This document shows, one piece after another, positions 54,866 through 64,000 of a stretch of DNA of 64,000 nt. This DNA comes from Andrena cerasifolii. Its lineage: Eukaryota > Arthropoda > Insecta > Hymenoptera > Andrenidae. Numbering within the stretch: position 1 is the first letter of the stretch; the number at the start of each line of letters is the position of its first letter. The notes under the pieces were generated by a model. The model worked only from the letters and a program-made list of their open reading frames with translations. It made no database searches and was not told the DNA's origin. The stretch lies in contig NC_135119.1 of NCBI RefSeq assembly GCF_050908995.1, positions 4,588,001 through 4,652,000 on the forward strand, written 5' to 3'. The position numbers and the translations under genes are program-made.

Positions 54866-57110
54866 CATATAACCATACGCAGTATTTAGTTATTCAAACA
54901 TTCCTCGATAAAGGTCTAAATATTGACCGAACCTTCGGAAGATGATACTTCTTATATTTGCAAATTAGCTTTCACTCTTTTAATTAACCGAAACTGTGCG
55001 CCGAAATCGTATGTTTCAATTGTTTTAATTCATAAATATGTTAGAACCTGCGCGTAGATCTTACAGGGTCGCTAATTGTGACATTTACCTTAGATACATT
55101 TCTATCAGAATCATAAAAATGACGGCCACTTCTATCCCCATGAATAACTTAGCGCTCCACAAAGAGCAGGCGAGAGGTTCGGCCCATCCATAGATTGCTT
55201 AGAAGAAAGAAAAAAAAAACACTTTTCTCCAGAACGAAAAGTTGTGTAGCCCGCCGCAGAGGGCGGGGCAGGGTGGCTGGCAAGGATCATTCAGTGCGAA
55301 AGAGTATGTCGTTCGCGCGCTTTAAATCTCGTGGAAATCGTCGTAAAGACGCCCGCTCGGGGCCCGGCTCATTTACAAATTTTCAATTCAGCCAGCTTGA
55401 ATTTCGAAACGAATCGGCCCGGCCCCGAAGGGCTCCGCAACGTCCATAGATTATCGCGTTCTTTTACCCCAGCTTGTCCCGAAGGCTCCTACGAGCCGGT
55501 TCAACGAATAAAACCGACGACGAGGACAGGCAGACCAGTGCGAACGGGGATCGGAGCGAGAGGGATGAATTTGACTGAGCCACGCGACTCTCTTTTCTCG
55601 TGGCGGTGCTCGTAAATCCAGCGGCGGCTTCGTAGACTACTACTACCCTGCCCGTTACACGGCCCCGGGGTTGAATTTAGAGATCACGATACCTCCGAGA
55701 GCATCTATTACCGGCAGATCTTCCAAATTCATCAACTGCCGGCTCCTACGAGCAGATTTTAGAAGATTCCATACCTCAGATACCTGCGTACTCGCGAGTC
55801 CTTTTGGCCAGCGAGAATCGTAATTGCGATCTATAATATTCTGCTTATCGAGGGAATAACTTTACATAGGATCGCGTTTTGTCTTTGCACTGCAGAGTAT
55901 TTTAAGTAATATTTCGAAATCTTAGGGTTTGTCGGCTTTGAAAACCGGGTTTAAAAACTATGCTTTTTTTTATAAATTTATAAAATTCGATAATTGGTTT
56001 TTAAATTGAAAAAGCGTTTTTAGATGAGAGAATTAATATGTAAAAATTAAGGCATTGTTTGATTGAAAGCTTTAACATTTTGAGTTGAAATCACCTGGGG
56101 CGCAAATATATTGTAGTAAGTTTACTGTAAAACTAATCTTTATGAGTTCATATTTACAGAGGAAGCGTACTAAATGAAGTGGAGATTATAATTTATATTT
56201 TGTACGGATTTTAGTTATTTTGGTTTCTTTTTAATTCGTTTTGTATAGGGTATATTTGATTTTGTAATATTTTTGTAGTTTCGTAAATATTAAAGGAATT
56301 GAAAAATTGTGTGGATTTGTAAGAATTTTAGTTAGTTTAGTTTTTTCTTACTTTATTTGGGTTTGTGTAGACAGAGCAGGCTATATTTTATTTTGTTATA
56401 TTTCTGTAATTCCATAAATATTAAATAAACTGATAAATTTAAAAATACTTAGGTATAAATATTTTTTACTGTTTTAATTATTTTTATTTTTTTATAAAGA
56501 TTCGAAAACTGGTTTAATCGATTTTTTTTTAAAACTGGAATTCGAAACCGGTTTTTTCAAAAGTCGGTTTTTGTATTAACTCTACACTTACTGTTTTTAT
56601 ATTTCATGAGAATATAAAGAACATTAATATCTAACTGACTGAATTTTGTAGTTGTTTTAATCTAGGTACTCATTATTACAGGAATATATCTACGTTTTGG
56701 CGTTAATTGTATAACATATTATTTATGTTAAATTTGGTTTCGTGTGAAGTTAAACCAGCTTTAAATAAAATACTTTAAATTGGTATGCCTATACTACCAA
56801 TTCATTCAGGATATGTTACATGTGTGCGAAGTAAAGTCTAACGAAATATTCTTGAGTGAAATCACTTATGTTAGAATTCTACAAAATACTATGGCTTGAA
56901 ATTTACATCAAGGGAAATGCTATTCCCACAGGGTTTCCTCAGTTGACTTCTAGTACTGTATCCCCAATAATAGACGTTCTACCATAATCTAATAATTTCT
57001 AAACGTATAATATAAAATCTACACATTTAATTTCAATAGAAATACGTCAAATGTTTGTTTTAAACACTAACAAATGTAGATTTCAGAAAACCTACTCGAT
57101 CAAACATATA
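54866..57110. other. No gene seen; CpG-rich block at 55200-55770
   Basis: The part 55200-55770 is the most GC-rich unique stretch in the window, with overlapping open frames on the plus strand (84 and 94 residues) and no recognised motif. It is the best single candidate here for a host promoter/first exon or conserved non-coding block. The part 55780-57110 is AT-rich and featureless. Confidence 0.45.
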
Positions 57111-57760
57111 CAGTGGCTCACAGCAATAATCGTACACTCTTTAAAATCTCGTAACTTTTTAAAAATTAATCCAAACGACTTGAGTTTTTTTTAGAAGCTG
57201 GACGGATTAGTTTGTTAAGTGATGTGATTCGCCGTTTTTAAAAAAATGCACTTAGTCGAAATATAAAAAAAAAATAGAAAAGGTCGTTTTTTCAACTTTT
57301 TTGGTGAGCCTGTAATGAAAATTAAAAAAAAACTGTTTGTAGATTTAAGTAAGTGATATGTGTGCCTAAAATTTCGTGAAAATCGGTTAACGTTGCTCTG
57401 AGCTACAAACGCTTAAATATCGCAGAATAAAATCGCGAAATTCTCGAAATCAGCGATTTCGACCTTATTCTGCGATCTTTAAGCGTTTATAGGCCAGAGC
57501 AACGTTAACCGATTGTCATGAAATTTTAAACACGTATACGACTTATTTCAATCTACAAACGGATTTTTTGAATTTTCATTACAAGCTCACAAAAAAAAAT
57601 GAAAAAAAACGACCTTTTCTATTTTTTTTTTATATTCCGACTAAGTGCATTTTTTCCAAAACGACGAATCGCGTCACTTAGCAAACTAATCCTTCTAGCT
57701 TCTAAAAAAACACAAGTCGTTTGGATTAATTTTAAAAAAGTTATGCGATTTTAAATAGTG
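57111..57760. mobile_element. Mariner-like palindromic MITE family C, copy with intact left end
   Basis: It starts TA, CAGTGGCTCACAGCAATAAT. Arms meet near 57455. The right side fades after TTATGCGATTTTAAATAGTG. This copy is complementary to 53845-54477: intact at the left and damaged at the right. Confidence 0.85.
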
Positions 57761-58741
57761 GATATTAAATATTGGGGATATCGAGGAAGCAAAGAATATG
57801 TTTTATTTTGTACAGTCAGTCATAAAAATAAGAAAACTTGCGCTAATTGAAATGTAATGAGAGTATAAATAAGTTTAAGTTTAAGTTTGTATTTTTTCCT
57901 ACTGGTTATAAGAGTATAAATAATATATAAAGTATGAGTATTAGGCTTAAGTACATTGTAAAACAGATAAAAGTAAGGATGCAGATGTGAAAACCAAACA
58001 ACCTCCTTTGTAATAAACTTATTATTATTATTATTAATAATAAGTTTCTAGCTTGAAGAAGTAAAAATAGTTAAGTTAACGTTTCAATTAAACAGAAGCT
58101 GCTACTATTTCGCTAATAAAACTTCTAAGCGTAGAGAAATTAGAAATCGTACAGAAGCGTAGAATATTGTCAAGCAGTTTTCCAAAGGTAAATGAGGCAC
58201 GTAGAGCTAGTCGAACATCACGCAACTTTTTTTAACACTATCTGAGGGAAGAAGTGTCCCTCGATCACGTTGCTGACGAAGCACCCTACGCTGGGCCCTT
58301 TTAGGGCTCGATCATTTCAACCGGGATGATAGACGATAGGACTCGAGACTTACGCCCCAAGACGTGTCCCATAAACCATCAACGAATCACTGATGGTGAG
58401 CTGGTTGCCACGACGCTAACGGTTTTACCTGCGCACCAGTTTCCAGGGGCCTGACCTAGCCCGCTCGTCGATCACGGATATTTAGGGCAGGACTCCTTTT
58501 CGATGCGATATCATTCAACGACTTTTCTACCTGCATCCCTGCTACTTCTGTCTTCTTTTTCTCCTTGCTCGAGTGGGGATGAGAAAAACTCGATCCAGAT
58601 ATAACGGGTGACGCAAAACAACGGGGGAACACTCGCATGATCCGCAGAGAAGTATCCAAGAACTGTGGCCACTCGTTTAAATTTTATAAGCACAAAACTT
58701 CACCAACGATCCTGTGAAAATAAAATTAAGAATACGAAATA
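57761..58741. other. No gene seen
   Basis: AT-rich DNA with a (TTA)n/(AAT)n tract at 58021-58046. The part 58240-58660 is GC-richer, with no recognised coding motif. Confidence 0.5.
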
Positions 58742-58764
58742 CCGTAAACTGGGGGAGCATTGGC

Positions 58765-59835
58765 AGTATGGGGCGCAATGGTTCGAGTATTTAACATGCT
58801 AGCTGGACAAAATTATTTTTTCGTGGTATTGGGTTTATATGGGGTTGAAATTGTTAGAAACAAACCTGATTCGTAGCACAGTTTATTATTTCACTAAAAA
58901 TATCAGTAAAATAAAAATATGACTAATTCAATAAAGGAAAGAGAACAAAACGACAGTATTGTAGTTTAACTATAATTATCAGTTATAACATTATGTTTAT
59001 TCCTGTAATTTCTAAGTTCTCTGTGGAGTTTTAAAATAATTTCGAGCCACAGTTGACTCACCTAATAAAATGGCTATTAAAACAGGGTTTTACTATATGT
59101 TCCACGTCGTTCCACGCAACAAGGGTTGAATGTACGGAAAGTATAGACTTTCTAGTTTTTTTTAATCACACGATCGATCTGCAAAAATTTGCAAAACTAT
59201 ATTTTGAGAATTTTTTTCGAGTGCGATGCTCGGCAGAAGAGGTAGCACTGTTGTTATATTTCAGACTCTATAATGTAATGCAATGTAATTAACAAGAAAT
59301 TAATAGTTATAAGGCACACTTATAGTTATAGTTAATCTATAATACGTATAGAGTTTGAAATATAACAACTGTACTATCTCTCCTGCCGAGCGTCGTACTC
59401 GAAAACAATTCACAAAATATAGTTTTGCAAATTTTTGCAGATCGATCGTGTGATTAAAAAAAACTAGAAAGTAGAGACTTTCCGTACATTCAACCCTTGT
59501 TGCGTGGAACGACGTGGAACATATAGTAAAACACTGTTTTAATAGCCATTTTATGTTAGGTGAGTCAACTGCGGCTAGAAATTTTTTTAAAAATTTCATA
59601 GAAAACTTAGAAATTACAGGAATAATCATAATGTTGTAACTGATAATTCTAGTTAAAGCACAATATCTACTGTCGTTTTGTCCTTTTTCCTTTATTGACT
59701 TAGTCATATTTTTATTTTATTGATATTTTTGGTGAAATATTAAACTGTGATACAATTTGAACTCCATATAAACCCAATACCGCGAAAAAATAATTTTGTC
59801 CAGCTAGCATGTAGAATACTCGAACCACTGTGCGG
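58765..59835. repeat. ~1.07-kb inverted repeat, ~500-bp arms
   Basis: Arms pair from CGCAATGGTTCGAGTA / TACTCGAACCACTG at the outside to CAGACTCTATAAT / GTATAGAGTTTGAAAT near the centre at 59306. Shared internal blocks include AGCTGGACAAAATTATTTTT, TCCACGTCGTTCCACGCAAC and ATCACACGATCGATCTGCAA. Identity is about 85-90 percent. Confidence 0.9.
59050..59582. pseudogene. Duplicated pogo/Tigger-like transposase remnant, one per arm
   Basis: In the right arm, plus strand 59391-59582, the frame reads RTRKQFTKYSFANFCRSIV, stop, LKKTRK, stop, RLSVHSTLVAWNDVEHIVKH, CFNSHFMLGESTAARN. The left arm encodes the same on the minus strand (about 59050-59235). The order of a basic helix, then S-x-H-x-x-x-x-A-W-x-x-V, then I-V-x-x-C-F-x-x-x-F resembles the segment near the end of the DDE domain of pogo/Tigger transposases (A-W-x-x-V ... 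I-x-N-C-F-x-x-A-G-F). Stops at the same place in both arms (after SIV) show that the frame died before or during formation of the palindrome. On the opposite strand each arm also has an open frame of ~75 residues, an unlikely alternative. The call is tentative but agrees with the TA-flanked ends. Confidence 0.45.
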
Positions 59836-59968
59836 GGAAACATTGGCATCTACTTAACATCTATTAAAAAGGAAAAGCACACAAATTTTACACATTTTCA
59901 CACTTGTGTTACCATCACAAACGATGCAATGTTATAATAGGATACCTAAAACAAATTTAAAAATAAAT
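59834..59968 (+). repeat. Left copy of a ~130-bp direct duplication flanking the octamer array
   Basis: GGGGAAACATTGGCATCTAC, TTAACATCTATTAAA, ACAAACGATGCAATGTTATA and ATAGGATACCTAAA match, in order, GGGGTAACATCGACAGATAT, TTAACATGCATTAAA, ACAAAAGATGCAATGTTACG and ATAGGATACTTAAA at 61166-61300. The AAGAAAAT array begins right after the left copy. Confidence 0.8.
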
Positions 59969-61040
59969 AAGAAAATAAGAAAATAAGAAAATAAGAAAAT
60001 AAGAAAATAAGAAAATAAGAAAATAAGAAAATAAGAAAATAAGAAAATAAGAAAATAAGAAAATAAGAAAATAAGAAAATAAGAAAATAAGAAAATAAGA
60101 AAATAAGAAAATAAGAAAATAAGAAAATAAGAAAATAAGAAAATAAGAAAATAAGAAAATAAGAAAATAAGAAAATAAGAAAATAAGAAAATAAGAAAAT
60201 AAGAAAATAAGAAAATAAGAAAATAAGAAAATAAGAAAATAAGAAAATAAGAAAATAAGAAAATAAGAAAATAAGAAAATAAGAAAATAAGAAAATAAGA
60301 AAATAAGAAAATAAGAAAATAAGAAAATAAGAAAATAAGAAAATAAGAAAATAAGAAAATAAGAAAATAAGAAAATAAGAAAATAAGAAAATAAGAAAAT
60401 AAGAAAATAAGAAAATAAGAAAATAAGAAAATAAGAAAATAAGAAAATAAGAAAATAAGAAAATAAGAAAATAAGAAAATAAGAAAATAAGAAAATAAGA
60501 AAATAAGAAAATAAGAAAATAAGAAAATAAGAAAATAAGAAAATAAGAAAATAAGAAAATAAGAAAATAAGAAAATAAGAAAATAAGAAAATAAGAAAAT
60601 AAGAAAATAAGAAAATAAGAAAATAAGAAAATAAGAAAATAAGAAAATAAGAAAATAAGAAAATAAGAAAATAAGAAAATAAGAAAATAAGAAAATAAGA
60701 AAATAAGAAAATAAGAAAATAAGAAAATAAGAAAATAAGAAAATAAGAAAATAAGAAAATAAGAAAATAAGAAAATAAGAAAATAAGAAAATAAGAAAAT
60801 AAGAAAATAAGAAAATAAGAAAATAAGAAAATAAGAAAATAAGAAAATAAGAAAATAAGAAAATAAGAAAATAAGAAAATAAGAAAATAAGAAAATAAGA
60901 AAATAAGAAAATAAGAAAATAAGAAAATAAGAAAATAAGAAAATAAGAAAATAAGAAAATAAGAAAATAAGAAAATAAGAAAATAAGAAAATAAGAAAAT
61001 AAGAAAATAAGAAAATAAGAAAATAAGAAAATAAGAAAAT
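59969..61040 (+). repeat. Perfect octanucleotide array (AAGAAAAT)134
   Basis: From 59969 to 61040, 1072 bp, every unit reads AAGAAAAT; I see no substitution or indel. The phase at both ends agrees with exactly 134 units. It is followed by a 9-base unit (AAGAAAAAT). The 8-bp period and lack of stops on the minus strand open two frames of 369-379 residues (FLFSYFLI repeats), which are artefacts. Confidence 0.98.
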
Positions 61041-61367
61041 AAGAAAAATAAAAAAATAAAGTACATTGAACATAAAAAGAAACAAATTTAAGTGTTAATG
61101 TAAGTTCAGATGTAGTAAAACTTCAACTTTTTAGTGCTGTTTATATATGATGTGCCAGTGTTACCCGGTTACGGGGTAACATCGACAGATATTTAACATG
61201 CATTAAAGAAGGATAAGGACAAAATTTTTATGCATTTTGACAGTTGTAGTGCATTCACAAAAGATGCAATGTTACGATAGGATACTTAAAGCAAATGTAA
61301 AAATGTTAATTTTTATATTACGTAGCAAAATGTTCCAAAAACATGCCAATGTTCCCCCAGTTTACAG

Positions 61368-62795
61368 TACTACTTCAACACATCTGTCCTAACAATTGGC
61401 TTTCAAATTACGATATAGGTATCATTAGATAATTATGATTTTATTGAACAAGTTGCTTGCACAGTTCATCGTTACTCCATTAAATGTTAAAGCAAACGAC
61501 TACCGATTTCTGGTGCACACAGTATAAGACCACCCCTTATATAAATCTTCTCCTGATGGCCACACATAGCCCAACATTTCAGAGATCTTTTTTAAGCCGT
61601 GCTTCCACTGGTTTTCCTATGCTAACATCAAAACGAAACAGAGCGAACGGTATAATGCACGTACCGTTCCATCCGTCTCCTTCGTCGCCCTGAAATCATT
61701 TCGGAGTTAGAATCAAGGTTTAATGCCAGCCCGGGTGAGGCTACCGCGTACGCGAACAATGCACGGCACAATGATCCCTCTTCTCGACCTGAATTTCGTC
61801 CCTTGACGAATTTCCACCACGAAGTGCCGACCGGCAGACTCGAAATTCCGTGAGTCCTGCCTGAAAAAAGACGGAGAGAAGGAGGAGCCAGGAAAGGACT
61901 CGACGACAAGCTCTCGTGCCTCTGATCATGGCATACGTAATTGGAGTTCTCCATGAAATATGTGTCATTACCTGATATATAGTTACACGTCACCGGCAAC
62001 GTTTAACAGAATCTTATCGACCCGCGACAGAAATAAATTCACTTACGCCAATTTCATTTTGCAATTAATTATCGCTTCCCATCCTGTAAGTTACTTATCC
62101 GTTTCCAATCTATTTCCCAACTCATTTTCGCTACAGAACACGCGCGGGCAGCTTCGGCCACCGTCGGATATTCCGCAGAAACTGCACCAGGCAGATTATG
62201 CAGATTCTCTTCAAACGAAGTCCACGTGACGTCATTACTCAGCACCCAGAGACGAGTGTTCGAGGAAATTAATGACGAACAAATTACACGGCGAATTGCG
62301 AGGCACCGAAACTGTGCTCTAAGACATTTATGTGCGTGGTACCCAGGTCCCTATTCGAGATACCTCGGAATATGCTAATGCCTGCCTCGTTGTTCACCTT
62401 GGCTCAGGGTGGAATAAGCGATGGGCAAAAAACTGATTACCGCATAATTATGCATCATACCATTAAGAACATCCCCCTGAAACGTTTTTCTTCCACCGTT
62501 GACGTCCTTTTAAGAAGGGTCACGAATGAACGGGCCATGCACCTCGCATAATCAAAGGGGGTGAAATTCAGATCAAACTGGAGAACCGTTGTGGACGTTC
62601 GTTGTTAATCAGTTTGGGGAGGCGCGACGCGGAGGAAAGATGAAGGACATCGTTACTTGTAAGCTCAGTATGAATTGAAAAAGTGCCAGCTGAATTTGCT
62701 TATTTTTTATTTCAGCGAGACAGGGGAGGTATGTTGAAAGTTGATTGAATTTAACAATGTTATGCAAAGTATGGAAATGATAAGTCAGTTATGAT
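61368..62795. other. No gene seen; GC-richer unique DNA
   Basis: The part 61590-61960 and 62110-62640 are GC-richer with frames of up to 123 residues on either strand and no recognised motif. No tandem or inverted structure was found. A host regulatory or exonic role is possible but unsupported. Confidence 0.45.
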
Positions 62796-63102
62796 TAGTG
62801 TTCCTGATTTCTCGATATTTTTTCTCTCGAGAGAAATCAGAACAGAGATCATACTTCTTGAGAATTCTCGAGGAATTGAAAATAAATATTAGAAAATTTA
62901 TATTTTGGGAATAATGTTGGGAATATTTATCAAAAACACAAGAAAACTTTAACTAATTCTTCATTACTGTCTAATTTGCACAAAAATCGTATAAATGTAA
63001 AAAAAACAGATTTTAAATATAATTGATAAATTTATTTATTTAGTACAAAATTTGTGCCAAGCGAAACATTACTTTTTTGTTTTAAAATTGTTTTTTAATC
63101 TA

Positions 63103-63488
63103 GGGTAAACCAACCAGTGAATGACCGAATTGTTGAATCTATGGACCTTTGAGATTAATACTTGAATATATTTATGTATAACAACTGTTGAAATTACATT
63201 TAAATTTTTTTTTTTAAATTTCTATAAAATAATTACTTATTCTTATCGTAATTTAGAAAAGAACAATTATAAAATGTAAAACGTGTAGAAGCCCAGTAAA
63301 TGACCGCATAGTTTTAATAAGAAATGTACTTATTAATGTCTGCTTAATACGCCTAACTAAAAATATAGAATATTAAAAGTGCAACTGCACTGCATTTATA
63401 AACATATAATAATGTTTAAAATTATAATTTACATTTCTTTGCCTAATGGTCGTTCACTGGTATGCAGTCAATTACTGGTTGGTTTACC
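63103..63488 (+). mobile_element. TA-flanked MITE family B, copy 2, nested
   Basis: The left end GGGTAAACCAACCAGTGAAT and the inverse of the right end, GGTAAACCAACCAGTAATTG, are bordered by TA (63101-63102; 63489-63490). Family F homology continues on both sides, which confirms insertion into an older element. Sub-end boxes CCAGTGAATGACC and CCAGTAAATGACCGCATA recur internally (63296-63312). Confidence 0.85.
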
Positions 63489-63659
63489 TATTTCTTTTCT
63501 TTTTTTTGTGATAAAATCTGTAGCTGTAGAAAATTTTCTTTCGTTTCGAGTGGATTTCATTGGCTTGATCATATATGTAGCACATCCAGAAGTTATGGCA
63601 AATTGGGTGTCCTTCTTCCAGTGGACTGAAAAATATGAAATATCTTTGTTAAAATCCTG

Positions 63660-64000
63660 AATTTATTTTCTTCTTGGTTGATACTAAATTCTTGAAACTC
63701 TTCTTAATGGTAATTCTTCATATTGAGGATTCGTAAGTTTTTTAGTATTTTCAGGAGAATCGTGGTTATATTTTCCGGAAAGTCTAGCTACTTACAATTT
63801 CTTTTGCCATTTTATGCATGCCTGTCTTGGATATTAAATGCAAAAACGCGAATTTTTAATCTTTTTGAAGAGATTCTGGATTACCTATGCAAAAATTTGA
63901 TAAGGGATGGAATAGTTTTGTCTGTTCTTTTCGATATTTCTTCTTTAATAGCCGCAAGAAATTCATTACTTAATTCAGTAGGTATACAATTTTTCTAAAT
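63660..64000 (-). pseudogene. Family F transposase-like fragment, copy 3 (cut by window end)
   Basis: On the minus strand, from the window end inward, LEKLYT, a 4-base offset, ELSNEFLAAIKEEISKRTD, KTIPSLIKFLH and, in another frame, NPESLQKD are read, then decayed sequence (63700-63850). This is the copy with the longest clean stretch (63880-63985). Frameshifts make it non-functional. The rest of the gene would lie beyond the window. The family call is tentative, as for the copy at 26269-26450. Confidence 0.45.

Larger units (their letters stand above)
58742..61367. mobile_element. Pogo-like 2.6-kb element with palindrome and octamer array
   Basis: The ends CCGTAAACTGGGGGAGCATT (GGCA follows) and the inverse CTGTAAACTGGGGGAACATT (GGCA follows) are bordered by TA (58740-58741; 61368-61369). 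Related GGGGAAACATTGGCA and GGGTAACATCG boxes recur at 59834 and about 61166. Inside are the inverted repeat 58765-59835 with transposase-like remnants, a ~135-bp direct duplication flanking the array, and the (AAGAAAAT)134 array. Confidence 0.82.
62796..64000 (-). mobile_element. hAT-like family F, copy 3, split by a MITE and running off the window
   Basis: It starts TAGTGTTCCTGATTTCTCGA and CTCTCGAGAGAAATCAGAAC. The part 63000-63100 matches the inverse of 26575-26655 (ATAAATTTATTTATTTAGTA, CCAAGCGAAACATTA). After the MITE at 63103-63488 the homology resumes at GTGATAAAATCTGTAGCTG and continues through the transposase-like remnant to the window end. Confidence 0.65.

Noticed and set aside
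59946..61085. Two minus-strand frames of 369-379 residues (FLFSYFLI repeats)
   Set aside because: They are entirely the translation of the 8-bp octamer array, which has no stop codon in that strand; composition and overlap of frames show they are not genes.
1..64000. tRNA, rRNA or other structured RNA genes
   Set aside because: I looked for tRNA A/B-box-like and rRNA-like conserved sequence by eye and saw none; a covariance-model search would be needed to exclude them.

Overview
The window reads as eukaryotic, AT-rich, non-coding DNA from an animal genome, most likely an insect and possibly hymenopteran. That guess is an inference from the mix of hAT, pogo/mariner, PIF/Harbinger and TTAA-type elements and from CpG-containing palindromes set in AT-rich DNA. 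I could not recognise a single host protein-coding gene, rRNA or tRNA. The longest open frames are by-products of tandem repeats. No CRISPR, operon or bacterial signal is present.

What the window does hold is a dense, layered collection of non-autonomous DNA transposons and the tandem arrays they carry. 0-12 kb: a four-copy MITE family (ends TGAAGGGTAAGG), a hAT-like MITE carrying a ~16-bp minisatellite (6394-7457), and a palindromic element at 9681-11334 whose left arm was invaded by a second ~1-kb palindrome (9744-10741); the intact right arm preserves the empty site. 12-25 kb: a hAT-like MITE with an exact-length 8-bp duplication (16405-16955), a 141-bp satellite, a GTATCC minisatellite beside a hAT transposase C-terminal remnant (21106-21870), and palindromic MITEs. 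25-35 kb: a second copy of the 1-kb fold-back, a hAT MITE inserted in another hAT MITE (27669-28757 and 27885-28729, both with perfect 8-bp duplications), a third hAT MITE (28897-29137), a TTAA element and a second minisatellite-bearing hAT copy.

37-47 kb: three TTAACCCT-ended elements, an inverted-ended ~150-bp satellite, and a nest of three to four layers (TTAA element, 39-bp satellite, hAT, pogo-like element with a PHD-like transposase tail). 47-55 kb: palindromic TA and TTAA MITEs, an unassigned transposon (49943-50935) that keeps 39-bp inverted repeats, repeated subterminal boxes and a two-exon Cys-rich reading frame, a PIF/Harbinger derivative inserted in a palindromic MITE, and a 60-bp CTCGAG array. 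57-64 kb: a 2.6-kb pogo-like element that contains a ~1.07-kb palindrome and 134 perfect copies of AAGAAAAT, then a hAT-like remnant split by a TA-flanked MITE.

These features do not form a pathway. Read together they record a history of insertion into insertion, with repeated conversion of elements into perfect or near-perfect inverted repeats and repeated growth of tandem arrays inside them. All family assignments rest on termini, target duplications and short protein motifs read by eye; none was checked against a database.
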